A stretch of 64,000 bases of DNA from Actinoplanes couchii (GCF_016862075.1 NZ_BOMG01000027.1:62001-126000), one strand, 5' to 3'. Counted from the stretch's first letter, positions 25,994 through 35,226 are shown. Notes: generated from the letters alone by a model not told the origin. A program made the numbers and translations.

Positions 25994-26167
25994 GCGCGCT
26001 GTCTCCCATCCGGACTGTCTGACCAGCATCAGCTGATCAACCGTCGGCCCTGGAGTCTCACCAGGTCAACCGCTCGCCCTTGGTGGGGCGACCGGGTCGC
26101 GGGCTTACCGTCGCTCTCGCGTCGGATCACCGCCGGTTCGGAATTTCACCGAGTCCCGCCAGCGCGT
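25994..26167 (-). promoter_or_regulatory. FMN riboswitch (RFN element)
   Basis: The minus strand carries the conserved RFN blocks in order: GGGACTCGGTGAAATTCCGA, ACCGGCGGTGATCCG, AGCCCGCGACCC, GGTTGACCTGGTGAGACTCC, GGGCCGACGGT and GTCCGGATGGGAGA. The P1 closing stem is GCGCTG with CAGCGC. It senses FMN and controls the ribD-ribE-ribB-ribH operon located immediately downstream. Confidence 0.96.
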
Positions 26168-26321
26168 GGTGGGTCACCCCCGAGTCTTGCACGGGTTCGC
26201 GATTTTGCCACCTGCCAGGGGATCTACTTCACATCAGCGATCACCCAAACCGCCCTGACCAGGACAGACGGGCATGTCACGAAGGCCACATCACCCATGG
26301 GAATAGGGGATTAACCCCGAT

Positions 26322-26391
26322 CCAGGTCCGGTGTGGCAGACCCCGCGGGAGCGAGGCGAGGTCCAGGTGGTGGCTGCCACACCGGACCTGG
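26322..26391. repeat. 18-bp perfect inverted repeat with 34-nt loop
   Basis: CCAGGTCCGGTGTGGCAG at 26322-26339 and its exact complement at 26374-26391. It abuts the next hairpin (26391-26447). It lies between the response-regulator gene stop and the rib operon leader. It may be a terminator or part of a dispersed intergenic palindrome family. Confidence 0.7.
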
Positions 26392-26447
26392 GGGCTGTTT
26401 CGGAATTCGGCCGGGGCTACGGCGAGGCCGAATGCCCAAACAGCCCC
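26391..26447. terminator. Nested hairpin terminator of the GGDEF response-regulator gene
   Basis: Outer arms GGGGCTGTTT/AAACAGCCCC (26391-26400, 26438-26447) enclose inner arms ATTCGGCC/GGCCGAAT (26405-26412, 26426-26433). The structure overlaps the gene's stop codon by one base. Confidence 0.65.
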
Positions 26448-27445
26448 TAGTCGGCGTCTTCCCGGCGGCGGTCGATGGCGACGTACGACCCCGGCTGTGA
26501 TTTTGCGACCTTCTTCATCTCCGAAGCGACCGCGATCACCGCCCGCGGATCGGTGAACCGCCGCCCGTCCTCGGTCGCCTGCGCCACCCCGATCGACAGG
26601 GTGACCAGCGCCGCCTTCTGCTTGTTGCCACGGCGGTCCGGCACCTCGATGTAACCCCGCTGGGCGTCCTTCGGCTCGTACAACCGGTCCGCCGCGGTCT
26701 CGAAATCGGTCACCGTGCGCTGGGTCAGCGGCAGCACCTGATCGGGCTCGCAGATGAACACGAAGTCGTCGCCACCGATGTGCCCGAGGAAGATCGACGG
26801 CTTCCCGGTCTGGCTGGACGCCCGCTGCAGGCTCCGGGCCAGGGCGATGATGAACTCGTCGCCGCGGTCGAACCCGTACACGTCGTTGACGCTCTTGAAC
26901 CGGTCGACGTCGATGTAGCCGACCGAGTAGTCCCGGCCGGACCGGATCCGGTCGCTGATCTCCCGGCGCACCCGGGCGTTGCCGGGCAGACCGGTCAGCG
27001 GCGACACCTCACGCGCGTCCTTGTGCCGGCGCAGCGTGTTGCTGACCCGGGCGATCAACTCGGCCAGGTCGAACGGTTTCACCAGGTAGTCGTCGGCGCC
27101 CGCCTGCAACCCGTGCACCTTGTCGCCGGTCAACCCCATCGCGGTCAGCATGATCACCGGCAGCGCCGAGGTCAGCGGCTCGGCCCGCAGCTGGCGGATC
27201 AGCTCGACCCCGTCCATCCCGGGCATCATCCAGTCGATCACCGCGAGGTCGGGCCGGTGGTTCTCCATCAGGTCGAGCGCCTCCCGGCCGTCCCGGGCCC
27301 GGATCACCTCGAAACCGTGCAACCGGAGATTGAACTCGACGAAGCCGGCTATGTCCTGGTCGTCGTCGACCACCATGACCAGGCTCGGACCCTCTTCGGA
27401 GTCCAGCTCGGGATCGATCTCGGGGAGCGGCTCAACCTTGCTCAT
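26447..27445 (-). CDS. Response regulator with GGDEF domain (putative diguanylate cyclase)
   Basis: A 332-residue cytoplasmic protein. An N-terminal receiver domain shows VVDDDQDIAGF, the phosphoacceptor Asp71 in AVIDWMMPGMDG and Lys123 in LVKPFDL. The GGDEF domain includes GYIDVDRFKSVNDVYGFDRG (metal site Asp180, Asn187) and the signature as HIGGDDF (residues 222-228), i.e. GGDDF instead of GGDEF. No RxxD inhibitory site precedes it. It may make c-di-GMP when phosphorylated, but the signature variant leaves activity uncertain. No histidine kinase is adjacent. The ATG is preceded by GGAAGG. Confidence 0.86.
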   Translation of the reverse strand: MSKVEPLPEIDPELDSEEGPSLVMVVDDDQDIAGFVEFNLRLHGFEVIRARDGREALDLMENHRPDLAVIDWMMPGMDGVELIRQLRAEPLTSALPVIMLTAMGLTGDKVHGLQAGADDYLVKPFDLAELIARVSNTLRRHKDAREVSPLTGLPGNARVRREISDRIRSGRDYSVGYIDVDRFKSVNDVYGFDRGDEFIIALARSLQRASSQTGKPSIFLGHIGGDDFVFICEPDQVLPLTQRTVTDFETAADRLYEPKDAQRGYIEVPDRRGNKQKAALVTLSIGVAQATEDGRRFTDPRAVIAVASEMKKVAKSQPGSYVAIDRRREDAD

Positions 27446-27498
27446 CGCACCTTCCAGCCCAGCGGTCGTCAGGGTCGATAATGGTCCTCAGCGCGCCG

Positions 27499-28206
27499 TC
27501 ACGCCAGTCCCATCGGGCCCGCGGCTCCCGTCGAGCCTGCGGCTCCCATCCGGCCCGCGGCGAGGGCGCGCAGCTTGGCGATGGCCTCCACCGGGTCGGC
27601 CGCGCCGTAGACCGCGGTGCCGGCGACGAAGGCGTCCGCACCCGCCTCGGCCGCCTGCTCGATGGTGTCGGCGGCGATGCCACCGTCCACCTCGATGCGG
27701 ATCTGCAGATTGTTGACGTCGGCCCGGCGGCGCACGTCACGCACCTTGCCCAGCAGCTCCGGCATGAACGCCTGCCCGCCGAACCCGGCCTTGATCGTCA
27801 TGATCAGGATGGTGTCGAGGTAGGGCAGCAACTCCAGGTACGGCTCGACCGGGGTGTCCCGGTCGATCGCCAGACCCGCCTTGGCGCCGGCCGCCCGCAG
27901 ATTCTTCGCCAGGGCCACCGGGTCGTCGCACGCCTCGGCGTGGAACGTCACGTTGTAGGCGCCCGCCTCCGCGTAGGCCGGGGCCCAGCGCTGTGGGTCG
28001 TTGATCATCAGGTGCACGTCGAACGGGATCGTGGTCGCCTTGCGCAGGCTGGTCACCACCGGCAGGCCGAGCGTCAGGTTCGGCACGAAGTGGTTGTCCA
28101 TGACGTCCACGTGCACCCAGTCGGCCGCTCCCTCGACGGCCCGCACCTCCTCCCCCAGCCGGGAGAAATCGGAGGCGAGGATGCTCGGCGCGATGATGGG
28201 TTCCAC
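27499..28206 (-). CDS. rpe: Ribulose-phosphate 3-epimerase
   Basis: A 235-residue TIM-barrel enzyme of the pentose phosphate pathway. Signatures are [53 protein letters not shown] and [11 protein letters not shown], covering the metal and catalytic residues. The long open frame continues upstream over rsmB and is an artefact. The GTG at 28206 (VEPIIAPSI) begins the family homology; a TAGACT box 7 nt upstream and the absence of a Shine-Dalgarno suggest a leaderless transcript. The C-terminus ends in a Gly/Ala-rich tail longer than usual. Confidence 0.94.
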   Translation of the reverse strand: MEPIIAPSILASDFSRLGEEVRAVEGAADWVHVDVMDNHFVPNLTLGLPVVTSLRKATTIPFDVHLMINDPQRWAPAYAEAGAYNVTFHAEACDDPVALAKNLRAAGAKAGLAIDRDTPVEPYLELLPYLDTILIMTIKAGFGGQAFMPELLGKVRDVRRRADVNNLQIRIEVDGGIAADTIEQAAEAGADAFVAGTAVYGAADPVEAIAKLRALAAGRMGAAGSTGAAGPMGLA

Positions 28207-28213
28207 GGCGTGA

Positions 28214-28219
28214 AGTCTA
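28214..28219 (-). promoter_or_regulatory. -10 box for a leaderless rpe transcript
   Basis: TAGACT on the minus strand, 7 nt before the rpe GTG, with no Shine-Dalgarno between. No clear -35 is visible. Confidence 0.3.
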
Positions 28220-28228
28220 TGACCTGCG

Positions 28229-28375
28229 CTCCGCACCGCACCGCGGCCCTTCGACCCGATCCCGGATCCCGGATCCCGCCCGGCGCTCCTCCGCGCCTCG
28301 CCCCTCCGCACCGCACCGCCCTCCGGCCCGATCCCGGCCGGCGCCCCTCCGCGCCTCGCCCCTCCGCGCCGGCCG
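28229..28375. repeat. Imperfect ~75-bp GC-rich direct repeat
   Basis: A unit starting CTCCGCACCGCACCGC at 28229 recurs near 28304 with small deletions, and its end recurs again near 28362. It lies in the rpe-rsmB intergenic gap and contains no gene. Confidence 0.5.
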
Positions 28376-28401
28376 GCCTTCGCGGCGGTCCCTCGATGCG
28401 A

Positions 28402-28432
28402 GAAGGCCGGGCCCGTCGTGGGCCCGGCCTTC
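28402..28432. terminator. Terminator hairpin downstream of rsmB
   Basis: A perfect 13-bp inverted repeat GAAGGCCGGGCCC with a 5-nt loop, 31 nt after the rsmB stop. The stem is nearly identical to the one at 7462-7494. Confidence 0.75.
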
Positions 28433-28463
28433 ACAGACGCATTTGCGGTACGCCCAACGAACC

Positions 28464-29933
28464 TCAGCTGGTACGGCGCAACACGGCCAGGAACATCGCG
28501 TCGGTGCCGTGCTTGTGCGGCCACAACTGCACCGTGGGCCCGGGGCCCAGACTCGGCATGCCCGGCGGCAGCAGCGGCCGCGCGTCCACGAAGTCGACCT
28601 CGACGCCGCTGCGCCGGGCCCCCTCGCTGACCGTGACCTGCGTCTCCACCATGTGCGGGGAGCACGTCACATAGGCCACCACACCGCCCGGCCGGACCGC
28701 CCGCAGCGCCGCCACCAGCAGCTCCCGCTGGAGCCGGGTGAGCGGCGGCAGGTCGGCCGGCTGCCGGCGCCAGCGCGACTCGGGCCGGCGCCGCAGCGAA
28801 CCCAGCCCGGTGCACGGCGCGTCCACCAGCACCCGGTCGAAGCCCTCCTCCGGCAGATCCGGATCCCGGCCCACCGACCGGCCGTCCATCGGCAGCACCG
28901 TCACCGGCATGCCCTCGGTGGCGATGTCGACGAGCCGGGCCCGGTGCTCGGCCACCTCGACCGCGGTCACCTCGGCGCCCCGGCCGGCGGCGATCGCGCC
29001 GATCAGGCCGGTCTTGCCCCCCGGGCCGGCGCACAGGTCCAGCCAGCGGGTGTCCTGACCCTCGATCGGGGCCGCCAGCAGCGCCGCCGCCACCAGCTGC
29101 GAACCCTCGTCCTGGACGTGCGCGCGGCCCTCCCGGATCGCGGCCAGGTCACGCGGTGCGCCGCCGTTGAGGTACACCGAGTACGGCGAGAACGCCCCCG
29201 GCACCCCGCCGACCTCGTCGGCCAGCTCGACCGCGTCGGCCCGCCCCGGCCGGGCGCACAGGTGCACCGCCGGCGGCTGGTTGTCCTCGATCAGCAGCCG
29301 GGCGGTGTCCTCCAGGTCGCCGCCGAGCGCTTCGGCGAACGACCGGATCACCCACTGCGGGTGGTGGTGGATCACCGAGAGGTGCCCGATCGGGTCGCTC
29401 TCGTACGACGGCGCCAGCCGCTCCAGCCAGGTGTCCAGCGGCGTCTCGGAGATGGTGCGCATCACCGCGTTGGCGAACCCGGACGCGCCCGGGGCGACCG
29501 AGCGCACCAGGTCGACCGTCTGGTTCACCGCGGCGTGCGTCGGCACCCGGGTGTAGAGCAGCTGGTAGGCGCCGAGCCGCAGGGCGTCCCGGGCCGGCGG
29601 GTCGATCCGGGAGACCTCACGCCCGGCGGCCTCCGCGATGATCAGGTCGAGGGTGCCGACCGCGCGCAGCGTGCCGTACGTCAGCTCGGTCGCGAACGCC
29701 GCGTCCCGCCCGTGCAGGCCCATCCCGCGCAGGATGTCGGAGAGGACCAGGTTCGCGTACGCGTCGTCGCGGTGCACGGCGGCGACCGCCTCGTACGCCG
29801 CCTGCCGTGCCGGGTCCGCCGGTGGCCGCCCGGCCCGCGGGGCACGCCCGCTGCGATCGTCCCGGGGATGGCCGGGCCCGCTCGGCCGATTCGGCCGGCC
29901 GCCGTGCGGCCGCGAAGCCCTGTGTTCCGTCAC
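28464..29933 (-). CDS. rsmB: 16S rRNA (cytosine-967-C5)-methyltransferase
   Basis: A 489-residue RsmB/Sun family enzyme. A disordered Arg/Pro/Gly-rich tail of ~35 residues is followed by a NusB-like RNA-binding domain ([14 protein letters not shown]...[10 protein letters not shown]) and a class I methyltransferase with [11 protein letters not shown]. Both catalytic cysteines are visible in [15 protein letters not shown] and VAYVTCSPH. It overlaps the fmt stop by 4 nt and forms the def-fmt-rsmB translation/rRNA-modification operon. Confidence 0.94.
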   Translation of the reverse strand: MTEHRASRPHGGRPNRPSGPGHPRDDRSGRAPRAGRPPADPARQAAYEAVAAVHRDDAYANLVLSDILRGMGLHGRDAAFATELTYGTLRAVGTLDLIIAEAAGREVSRIDPPARDALRLGAYQLLYTRVPTHAAVNQTVDLVRSVAPGASGFANAVMRTISETPLDTWLERLAPSYESDPIGHLSVIHHHPQWVIRSFAEALGGDLEDTARLLIEDNQPPAVHLCARPGRADAVELADEVGGVPGAFSPYSVYLNGGAPRDLAAIREGRAHVQDEGSQLVAAALLAAPIEGQDTRWLDLCAGPGGKTGLIGAIAAGRGAEVTAVEVAEHRARLVDIATEGMPVTVLPMDGRSVGRDPDLPEEGFDRVLVDAPCTGLGSLRRRPESRWRRQPADLPPLTRLQRELLVAALRAVRPGGVVAYVTCSPHMVETQVTVSEGARRSGVEVDFVDARPLLPPGMPSLGPGPTVQLWPHKHGTDAMFLAVLRRTS

Positions 29934-30856
29934 GCCAACTTCTCCCCTGCTTCGATACGCATACCGCGGGCCCAGTCCGTCGCGGACATGGGCTTCTTAC
30001 CGGCCGCCCGGACCTCACCGAGCTGCACCGGCGTGGTGGCCGTGCCGGCCAGTACCTGCTTGCGCTCGACCAGCAGCTCACCGGGCTTCAGCGCCGGGGC
30101 GTTCGCCACCGGCCGCACCGGGCCCAGTTTCAGCCGCTCGTCACGCAACGTCGTCCACGCTCCCGGCGCCGGGGTACAAGCCCGGATCCGCCGGTCCACC
30201 GCGAACGCCGGATCGTCCCACCGCACCCGGGCGTCCTCCGGCGTCAGTTTCGGCGCGTGCGAGATCCCGTCGGCCGGCTGCGGGTGCGCCCGCGCCGTGC
30301 CCGCCTCGATCGCGTCCAGCACCGCCACCAGCAGCCCCGCACCCTCCACGGCCAGCCGTTCCAGCAGGTGCCCGGAGGTGTCGGTGAACCGGATCTGGTC
30401 GGTCAGCGTCCCGTACACCGGGCCGGTGTCCAGCCCCGCCTCCAGGTCGAACACGCTGGCGCCGGTGACCTCGTCGCCGTGCAGGACCGCGTGCTGCACC
30501 GGCGCCGCGCCACGCCAGGCCGGCAGCAGCGAGAAGTGCAGGTTCACCCAGCCGAACCTCGGGATCTCCAGCGCGGTCGGCGGGACCAGCGCCCCGTAAG
30601 CCACCACCGGCACACAGTCCGGCGCGATCTGCCGCAGCCGCTCCTGGAACTCCGGATCCCGCGGCTTCTCCGGGGTCAGCACCTCGATGCCGCGCTCGTC
30701 GGCCCACGCCCCGGCGGGTGACCGGACCAGACGGCGGCCACGACCGGCCGGAGCGTCCGGGCGGGTCACCACCGCGGCCATCTCGTGCCCGGAGGCGGCG
30801 ATCGCGTCCAGGCTGGGAATCGCTACCGCCGGGGTGCCGGCGAAGACCAGGCGCAT
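29930..30856 (-). CDS. fmt: Methionyl-tRNA formyltransferase
   Basis: A 308-residue enzyme that formylates initiator Met-tRNA using 10-formyl-THF. The start [19 protein letters not shown], the catalytic region [19 protein letters not shown] (Asn, His) and the downstream Asp in GLDTGPVY are intact. A C-terminal OB-like domain follows. The gene begins 4 nt after the def stop and overlaps rsmB. Confidence 0.96.
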   Translation of the reverse strand: MRLVFAGTPAVAIPSLDAIAASGHEMAAVVTRPDAPAGRGRRLVRSPAGAWADERGIEVLTPEKPRDPEFQERLRQIAPDCVPVVAYGALVPPTALEIPRFGWVNLHFSLLPAWRGAAPVQHAVLHGDEVTGASVFDLEAGLDTGPVYGTLTDQIRFTDTSGHLLERLAVEGAGLLVAVLDAIEAGTARAHPQPADGISHAPKLTPEDARVRWDDPAFAVDRRIRACTPAPGAWTTLRDERLKLGPVRPVANAPALKPGELLVERKQVLAGTATTPVQLGEVRAAGKKPMSATDWARGMRIEAGEKLA

Positions 30857-30860
30857 CCGG

Positions 30861-31433
30861 TCACCGCCCCGAACTGAACAGGCCGGCCCCGAAGATCCCG
30901 CCAGCGTGCGGGTTCTCCTTGACCGTCGGCGGCTTGGCGGCGTCGTACCACTCGGCGGCGCGGATCTGCTTCATCGCGTCCTTGCGGCCCGCGGCGTCCA
31001 GCCGGTCCAGGAACAGCACCCCGTCCAGGTGGTCGGTCTCGTGCTGGACACAGCGCGACATCAGGCCGGTGCCGACCAGCTGGACCGGGTCACCGAACTC
31101 GTTGAAGCCGTTGGCCACCACGTTCTGCCGGCGCTTGGTGTCGATGTAGATGCCCGGGATCGACAGGCAGCCCTCTGGGCCGTCCTGCTCCTCCTCGTCC
31201 GGGAACGAGAGCACCGGGTTGACGATGTGCCCGACCACGTCGTCGACGTCGAAACTGAACACCCGCAGACCCACGCCGAGCTGTGGCGCGGCCAGGCCGG
31301 CGCCACCCTCGTCCTGCATGGTCTCGATCAGGTCCTTCACCAGCTTGCGCAGTTCCTTGTCGAAATCGACGACGTCGTCGGCCGCGGTGCGCAGCACCGG
31401 ATCGCCGAAAAGACGGATGGGCTGAACGGTCAC
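30861..31433 (-). CDS. def: Peptide deformylase
   Basis: A 190-residue metalloprotease that removes the N-formyl group from nascent proteins. The three family motifs are present: [17 protein letters not shown] and QHETDHLDG (metal ligands Cys and two His, catalytic Glu). A longer frame exists upstream, but the GTG at 31433 ([15 protein letters not shown]) starts the homology and has AGGAG 9 nt upstream. The C-terminal extension after the HExDH helix is longer than in E. coli. It is the first gene of def-fmt-rsmB. Confidence 0.95.
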   Translation of the reverse strand: MTVQPIRLFGDPVLRTAADDVVDFDKELRKLVKDLIETMQDEGGAGLAAPQLGVGLRVFSFDVDDVVGHIVNPVLSFPDEEEQDGPEGCLSIPGIYIDTKRRQNVVANGFNEFGDPVQLVGTGLMSRCVQHETDHLDGVLFLDRLDAAGRKDAMKQIRAAEWYDAAKPPTVKENPHAGGIFGAGLFSSGR

Positions 31434-31590
31434 GCGGTGAGACTCCTGACTCTGGTGGGCAGCACCTGCCCAGTCTACGGAGTGACGCGCGCAACGCCGC
31501 GCTGACAGTGACCGCACGGCACCCGCCCCCATCACCTGACGGACCACACCCGCCAGCGCTCCCCGCCGCACTTCCGGCCGGCCTTCTCGG

Positions 31591-31617
31591 GAGCCGCCGG
31601 ACCGTGCCCGGCGGCTC
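31591..31617. terminator. Terminator hairpin downstream of priA
   Basis: A perfect 10-bp inverted repeat GAGCCGCCGG with a 7-nt loop, 34 nt after the priA stop on the minus strand. Confidence 0.6.
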
Positions 31618-31651
31618 TCCCCGGAATCGGGCGAACCGCGCCGGGCGGCCG

Positions 31652-34129
31652 TCAGAACAGGTCGGCCGGGTCCACCTGGATCCGCACCGGCAGGGACGCC
31701 TTGCGGGCGCTGCGCACCCCGGCCGCCTCGTGCAGGGCGTGCGCCAGATCCGCGGCCTTCGACCGGGCCACCCGCAGCAGCATCCGCTCCTGCTCCTCAC
31801 CGGCCGGAACCGGCCCGAGCACCTCGGAACCCTCCGGCAACCGGGCCAGCCCCAGCAGCTCGTTGACCGCGGCCGTGACCCCGGTGACACTCGCCATCCG
31901 GGCCGCCGGCGGGAACCCCAGATCCCGCCGCTCGGCCAGCTCCCGAGCCGCGAACCAGCCCGGATCCCAGCGCAGCAACGCCTGCACCGGGGCCAGCGAG
32001 CCGTCCGCGACAACCACGACCCGCCCGCCGTCCGACGCCGGCCGGGCCAGCGCCGCCGCGTTCAGCCAGCGCCGCATCGTCTCCTCCGCGGCCCGCAGAT
32101 CGGCCCGGCTGAGCAGCGCCCACGTGTCGAGCAGCAGCACCGCGCCATACCCGCCGTCGGCCACCGGTTCCGCCCCCGGCGTCGCCACCACCAGCGCCGG
32201 GCCGGCCGCGACAGTGGTCAGGATCTCGTCCCGCCCCGACGTGCGCACCGGGAACCCGGAGAACGCCCGCCCCATCTCCTCCGCCGTCCGCCGGGCCCCG
32301 ATCACCGAGGCCCGCAGCCGCCGGTCGTGGCAGACCGGGCACTCCCAGGCCGCCGCGGCCCGCCCGCACCAGTGGCAGACCGGCACGTCCCGGGCACCCT
32401 GCAGCCCGAGCGGCCCGGAACAGTGCGGGCACCGCGCCGGAGTCCGGCACTCGGCACACGCCACCGACGGCAGATAACCCCGCCGGGGCACCTGCACCAG
32501 CACCGGCGCACCGGCCTGCAACGCCTGCCGCGCCGCCTGCCAGGCCACACTCGGCAGCCGGGCGACGACCGCACCGGGATCCCGCGCCAACTGCGAGTCG
32601 TCACCGGTCGGCATGATCAACGGAGACCGGGCCCGGCGCACACCACGGTCCGCGGCTATCTCCCGGGCCCATCCGGTCTCCAGGAGCAACTGCCCTTCGC
32701 CGGTACGCGCGAACCCCGCCACCAGCGCCGCACAGTCCGCCAGGCGCGCTCTGGTCAGCAGGACGTCGCGCGCGTGCGGGTAGGGCGCCCGGGGCTCGGC
32801 GTGCACGTCGTCCCCGTCATCCCAGATGATCACCAGCCCGAGCTCGGCGACCGGCGCCCACATGGCCGCCCGGGTACCGACCACCACCGGAACCCGGTGC
32901 CGGCTGGCAGCGAGAAACCGCCGGTACCGTTCGGCCGGCCCGAGAGCAGCGTTCAGCGCAACGTGCAGCCCGTCCCCGAGAGCGTCGGTGAGAGCCCGGT
33001 CCACCCGCTCCAGATCCCGGGCATCCGCAACGACGATCACCACCCCACGCCCACCGAGCACGGTGGCCGCGGCCGCCTCGGCAAGCCGGGCAGGCCAATC
33101 CTCCCCCGGAAGCCCCGACCACACAGCCCGAGCACCCCGCCCCTCCCGAAGCGCCCGAAGAAAAGCCCCCCCACTCAGATACGAATCCCACCCCCCGACA
33201 GCAGGCGGCCGAACCCCAGAAAGATCCACCCCACCCCGGCCCGGCCTTTCACCCGCACCGGCTCCCTCACCCTCGGGCTCGGCGTCGGGGTTGGACCGGA
33301 GGCCTTCCTTCACCTCGGCATCTGACGCTGCCGCCGCAGCTCCTGGCGCCGCCACTCCTGGCGCCGCCACTCCTGGCGCCACTACCGCTGTTTCTGCTGC
33401 TGCCGCTGTTTCTGCCTTTACTGCTGGCGCGCCCGCACTCCCAGCAGACCCAGCCCCATCGCCGACAGGCGAATCGGAACCCGTCCCGACAACCGTCCCC
33501 GTGTCCGTCGCCGAATCCGCCACCGAGCGCCCACCAGCCACCGACAACCCGTCAGCCCTCGGCAAGACCTCACCGCCAGCCGACCGGAACGCGGCGTCGG
33601 CCGGCCCGGTCTCTGACTGCACAACCTCAGACAAACCGGCCTCAGCCGGCGCGGCCCCACCTGGCACGCCCTGGGCCAGCGCGGTGCCGGGCGGAGCGGT
33701 ATCGGATGGAGCGGCTTTTTCGGCCGGGCGGGGCGGGGTGGTGGTCTGGGCCTCGACGCGGGCGTGGCGAGGTGGCACCGCGAGGCGTAGGACGTCGGCG
33801 AGGTTTCCGGCATAGCGGTCGGCGACGGCCCGCGCCAACCGGGCGATCTCCGGATCGAGAACCCGCTCGGCCGAGACCACTTTCTCCAGATAGGAGAGCT
33901 TCCCGCCGTGCTCCGAACTCTCGGCCCGGGACAACAGGAACCCACTGACGAGCTGCCCGGCGAACCGGACCTTCACCCGAACCCCGGGCTGAGCCGCCTC
34001 GTCATCAGCGGCAGAGACCAGGTAGTCGAACGGCCGATCCAGGTGAGCCAGAGCCACATCCACACACACCCTGGCGACGGGCAGCCGCTCAGCCGGCTCC
34101 CGTTCCGCACGCACCCCTTTACCGACCAT
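31652..34129 (-). CDS. priA: PriA-like primosomal protein N', helicase-defective type
   Basis: About 825 residues. The N-terminal 3'-DNA-binding domain (VCVDVALAHLDRPFDYLV) and the cysteine cluster of the zinc region (CAECRTPARCPHCS, then CHWCG and CPVCHDRR) identify PriA. The expected Walker A Lys/Thr is missing: the site reads WSGLPGEDWPARL, and the DEAH-box position reads IIWDDGDD, so ATP hydrolysis is unlikely, as is known for other actinobacterial PriA proteins. Residues ~125-290 are a low-complexity Ala/Pro/Glu insertion with 15-bp repeats encoding GVAAP. An ATG at 34129 and a GTG at 34132 are equally possible starts; neither has a Shine-Dalgarno. Confidence 0.88.
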   Translation of the reverse strand: MVGKGVRAEREPAERLPVARVCVDVALAHLDRPFDYLVSAADDEAAQPGVRVKVRFAGQLVSGFLLSRAESSEHGGKLSYLEKVVSAERVLDPEIARLARAVADRYAGNLADVLRLAVPPRHARVEAQTTTPPRPAEKAAPSDTAPPGTALAQGVPGGAAPAEAGLSEVVQSETGPADAAFRSAGGEVLPRADGLSVAGGRSVADSATDTGTVVGTGSDSPVGDGAGSAGSAGAPAVKAETAAAAETAVVAPGVAAPGVAAPGAAAAASDAEVKEGLRSNPDAEPEGEGAGAGERPGRGGVDLSGVRPPAVGGWDSYLSGGAFLRALREGRGARAVWSGLPGEDWPARLAEAAAATVLGGRGVVIVVADARDLERVDRALTDALGDGLHVALNAALGPAERYRRFLAASRHRVPVVVGTRAAMWAPVAELGLVIIWDDGDDVHAEPRAPYPHARDVLLTRARLADCAALVAGFARTGEGQLLLETGWAREIAADRGVRRARSPLIMPTGDDSQLARDPGAVVARLPSVAWQAARQALQAGAPVLVQVPRRGYLPSVACAECRTPARCPHCSGPLGLQGARDVPVCHWCGRAAAAWECPVCHDRRLRASVIGARRTAEEMGRAFSGFPVRTSGRDEILTTVAAGPALVVATPGAEPVADGGYGAVLLLDTWALLSRADLRAAEETMRRWLNAAALARPASDGGRVVVVADGSLAPVQALLRWDPGWFAARELAERRDLGFPPAARMASVTGVTAAVNELLGLARLPEGSEVLGPVPAGEEQERMLLRVARSKAADLAHALHEAAGVRSARKASLPVRIQVDPADLF
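33341..33382. repeat. 15-bp tandem repeat inside priA
   Basis: Nearly three copies of a 15-bp unit (TCCTGGCGCCGCCAC) encoding G-V-A-A-P in the low-complexity insertion of PriA. Confidence 0.85.
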
Positions 34130-34132
34130 CAC

Positions 34133-34521
34133 CGAACATTCTGCCCGCTCGGTATGACACTTCCGCCGCCCTCACCCCACCCACCGATCATGAAGCGCCC
34201 CACACCCCACCCCGACAGGAATTCCCGCAAGCCAAGGCGGCACGGGGCGAGGGGCGAGCGCGGCGAGGGGCGGGGCGAGCGCGGTGAGGGGCGGGGCGAG
34301 CGCGGCGCGGCGAGGGGCGAGCGCGGCGCGGCGAGGGGCGAGCGCGGCGAGGGGCGGGCGCGTCGAGGGGCGGGCGCGTCGCGGGAAGGACAGCGCGGCG
34401 CGGCGAGGGGCGGGCGAGGGGAGGGGCGGGCGAGGCGCGGGAAGGACAGAACGGCACGGGAAAGGCACCCGGGGAGGGAAGGCGGCACGGCGCGGGTTGT
34501 AGCCGCGCCGAGCCGTGGGCG
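34133..34521. repeat. Gene-free region with GC-rich tandem repeats
   Basis: About 390 bp between priA and the histidine phosphatase gene. From ~34240 to ~34445 it consists of degenerate repeats of GCGAGGGGCGAGCGCG-like units, strongly strand-asymmetric (G-rich on the plus strand). Open frames through it encode only Arg/Gly/Ala or Pro/Ser/Arg low-complexity strings and I reject them as genes. No promoter is obvious, although priA must have one at its right end. Confidence 0.7.
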
Positions 34522-35085
34522 TCAGTGGGTCAGGAAGTTCACGGTTGCGGCCTTCAAGTCGATTTCCAGGATGTCCGGGAAGCGCAGGTCGGCCCAGAAG
34601 GCGGCCGGGTCGGTGGCCAGCTGGTAGCGGCTCGCCATCCACACCGTCGGGGCCAGGCCGTGGGTGCCCAGGATCAGGGTGCGGTTCTGGGCGGCGGCGT
34701 CGGCCGCGTGGCGTACCACCGCGGCGTCGAATCTCTCGATGACCTGGTCGCGCGGCTCCCAGCCGTCGGGGCACTCGCCTCGCGCGTATGCCAGGGCCGC
34801 CGCGTGGTAGCCCTCGTCGGTGAACCACACGTGCGGGCGGTGCACCTCGGCGAGGCCGGCGTCGCGGACGACCCGCTGGACGCCGGCGATCTCCTGCATG
34901 GTCTGTGCGGCCTTGGGTTCGGTGCTGGCCACGTAGTACGCCGGATGGCAGACGTGCAATCGGAGCAGGCGGGCCGCGACCCGGCTCTCCTGGGCGAGCT
35001 GCCACTGCTCGGACGGCACGTCCGGATCGACCGCCGGCATGGCGTGGCGGACGACGATCACCCGTTCACCCTGGACCGCCGTCAT
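34522..35085 (-). CDS. Histidine phosphatase family protein
   Basis: A 187-residue phosphoglycerate-mutase-like protein. VIVVRHAMPAV carries the catalytic His with RHA in place of RHG, and the second His lies in ILGTHGLAPTVW. A central EVHRPHVWFTDEGYHAAAL holds a probable catalytic acid. The substrate is unknown. The longer frame starting at 35160 lacks homology. I choose the ATG at 35085, preceded by a TACGCT box with 6 nt spacing and no Shine-Dalgarno, suggesting a leaderless mRNA. The neighbouring genes give no functional clue. Confidence 0.8.
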   Translation of the reverse strand: MTAVQGERVIVVRHAMPAVDPDVPSEQWQLAQESRVAARLLRLHVCHPAYYVASTEPKAAQTMQEIAGVQRVVRDAGLAEVHRPHVWFTDEGYHAAALAYARGECPDGWEPRDQVIERFDAAVVRHAADAAAQNRTLILGTHGLAPTVWMASRYQLATDPAAFWADLRFPDILEIDLKAATVNFLTH

Positions 35086-35091
35086 CACCGG

Positions 35092-35097
35092 AGCGTA
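35092..35097 (-). promoter_or_regulatory. -10 box for a leaderless phosphatase transcript
   Basis: TACGCT on the minus strand, 6 nt before the preferred ATG at 35085, with no Shine-Dalgarno. The -35 region is unclear. Confidence 0.3.
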
Positions 35098-35192
35098 GCC
35101 GCCGGAACCACCCACGAGACTCATGCGAACAAACACGCAAACCGAGCCCCGAAGGATCAAGCAGGTAACAAAAGTTCGAGCCGGAGATGAAG

Positions 35193-35226
35193 GACAGCCG
35201 GCGACCCCGCGACGGGGTGCCGGCTG
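35193..35226. terminator. metK terminator
   Basis: ACAGCCGGC-ACCCC pairs with GGGGT-GCCGGCTGT, a 14-bp stem with one bulged base and a short loop, 18 nt after the metK stop. On the minus strand the sequence further downstream includes a T-rich AACTTTTGTT. Confidence 0.7.

Noticed and set aside
27499..29034. Long frame extending rpe upstream to 511 codons
   Set aside because: The extra N-terminal part overlaps rsmB in another frame and has no homology; rpe starts at 28206.
34129..34488. Pro/Ser/Arg-rich ORFs in the priA-phosphatase gap
   Set aside because: They are translations of tandem GC-rich repeats in several frames on both strands, with no start signals or homology.
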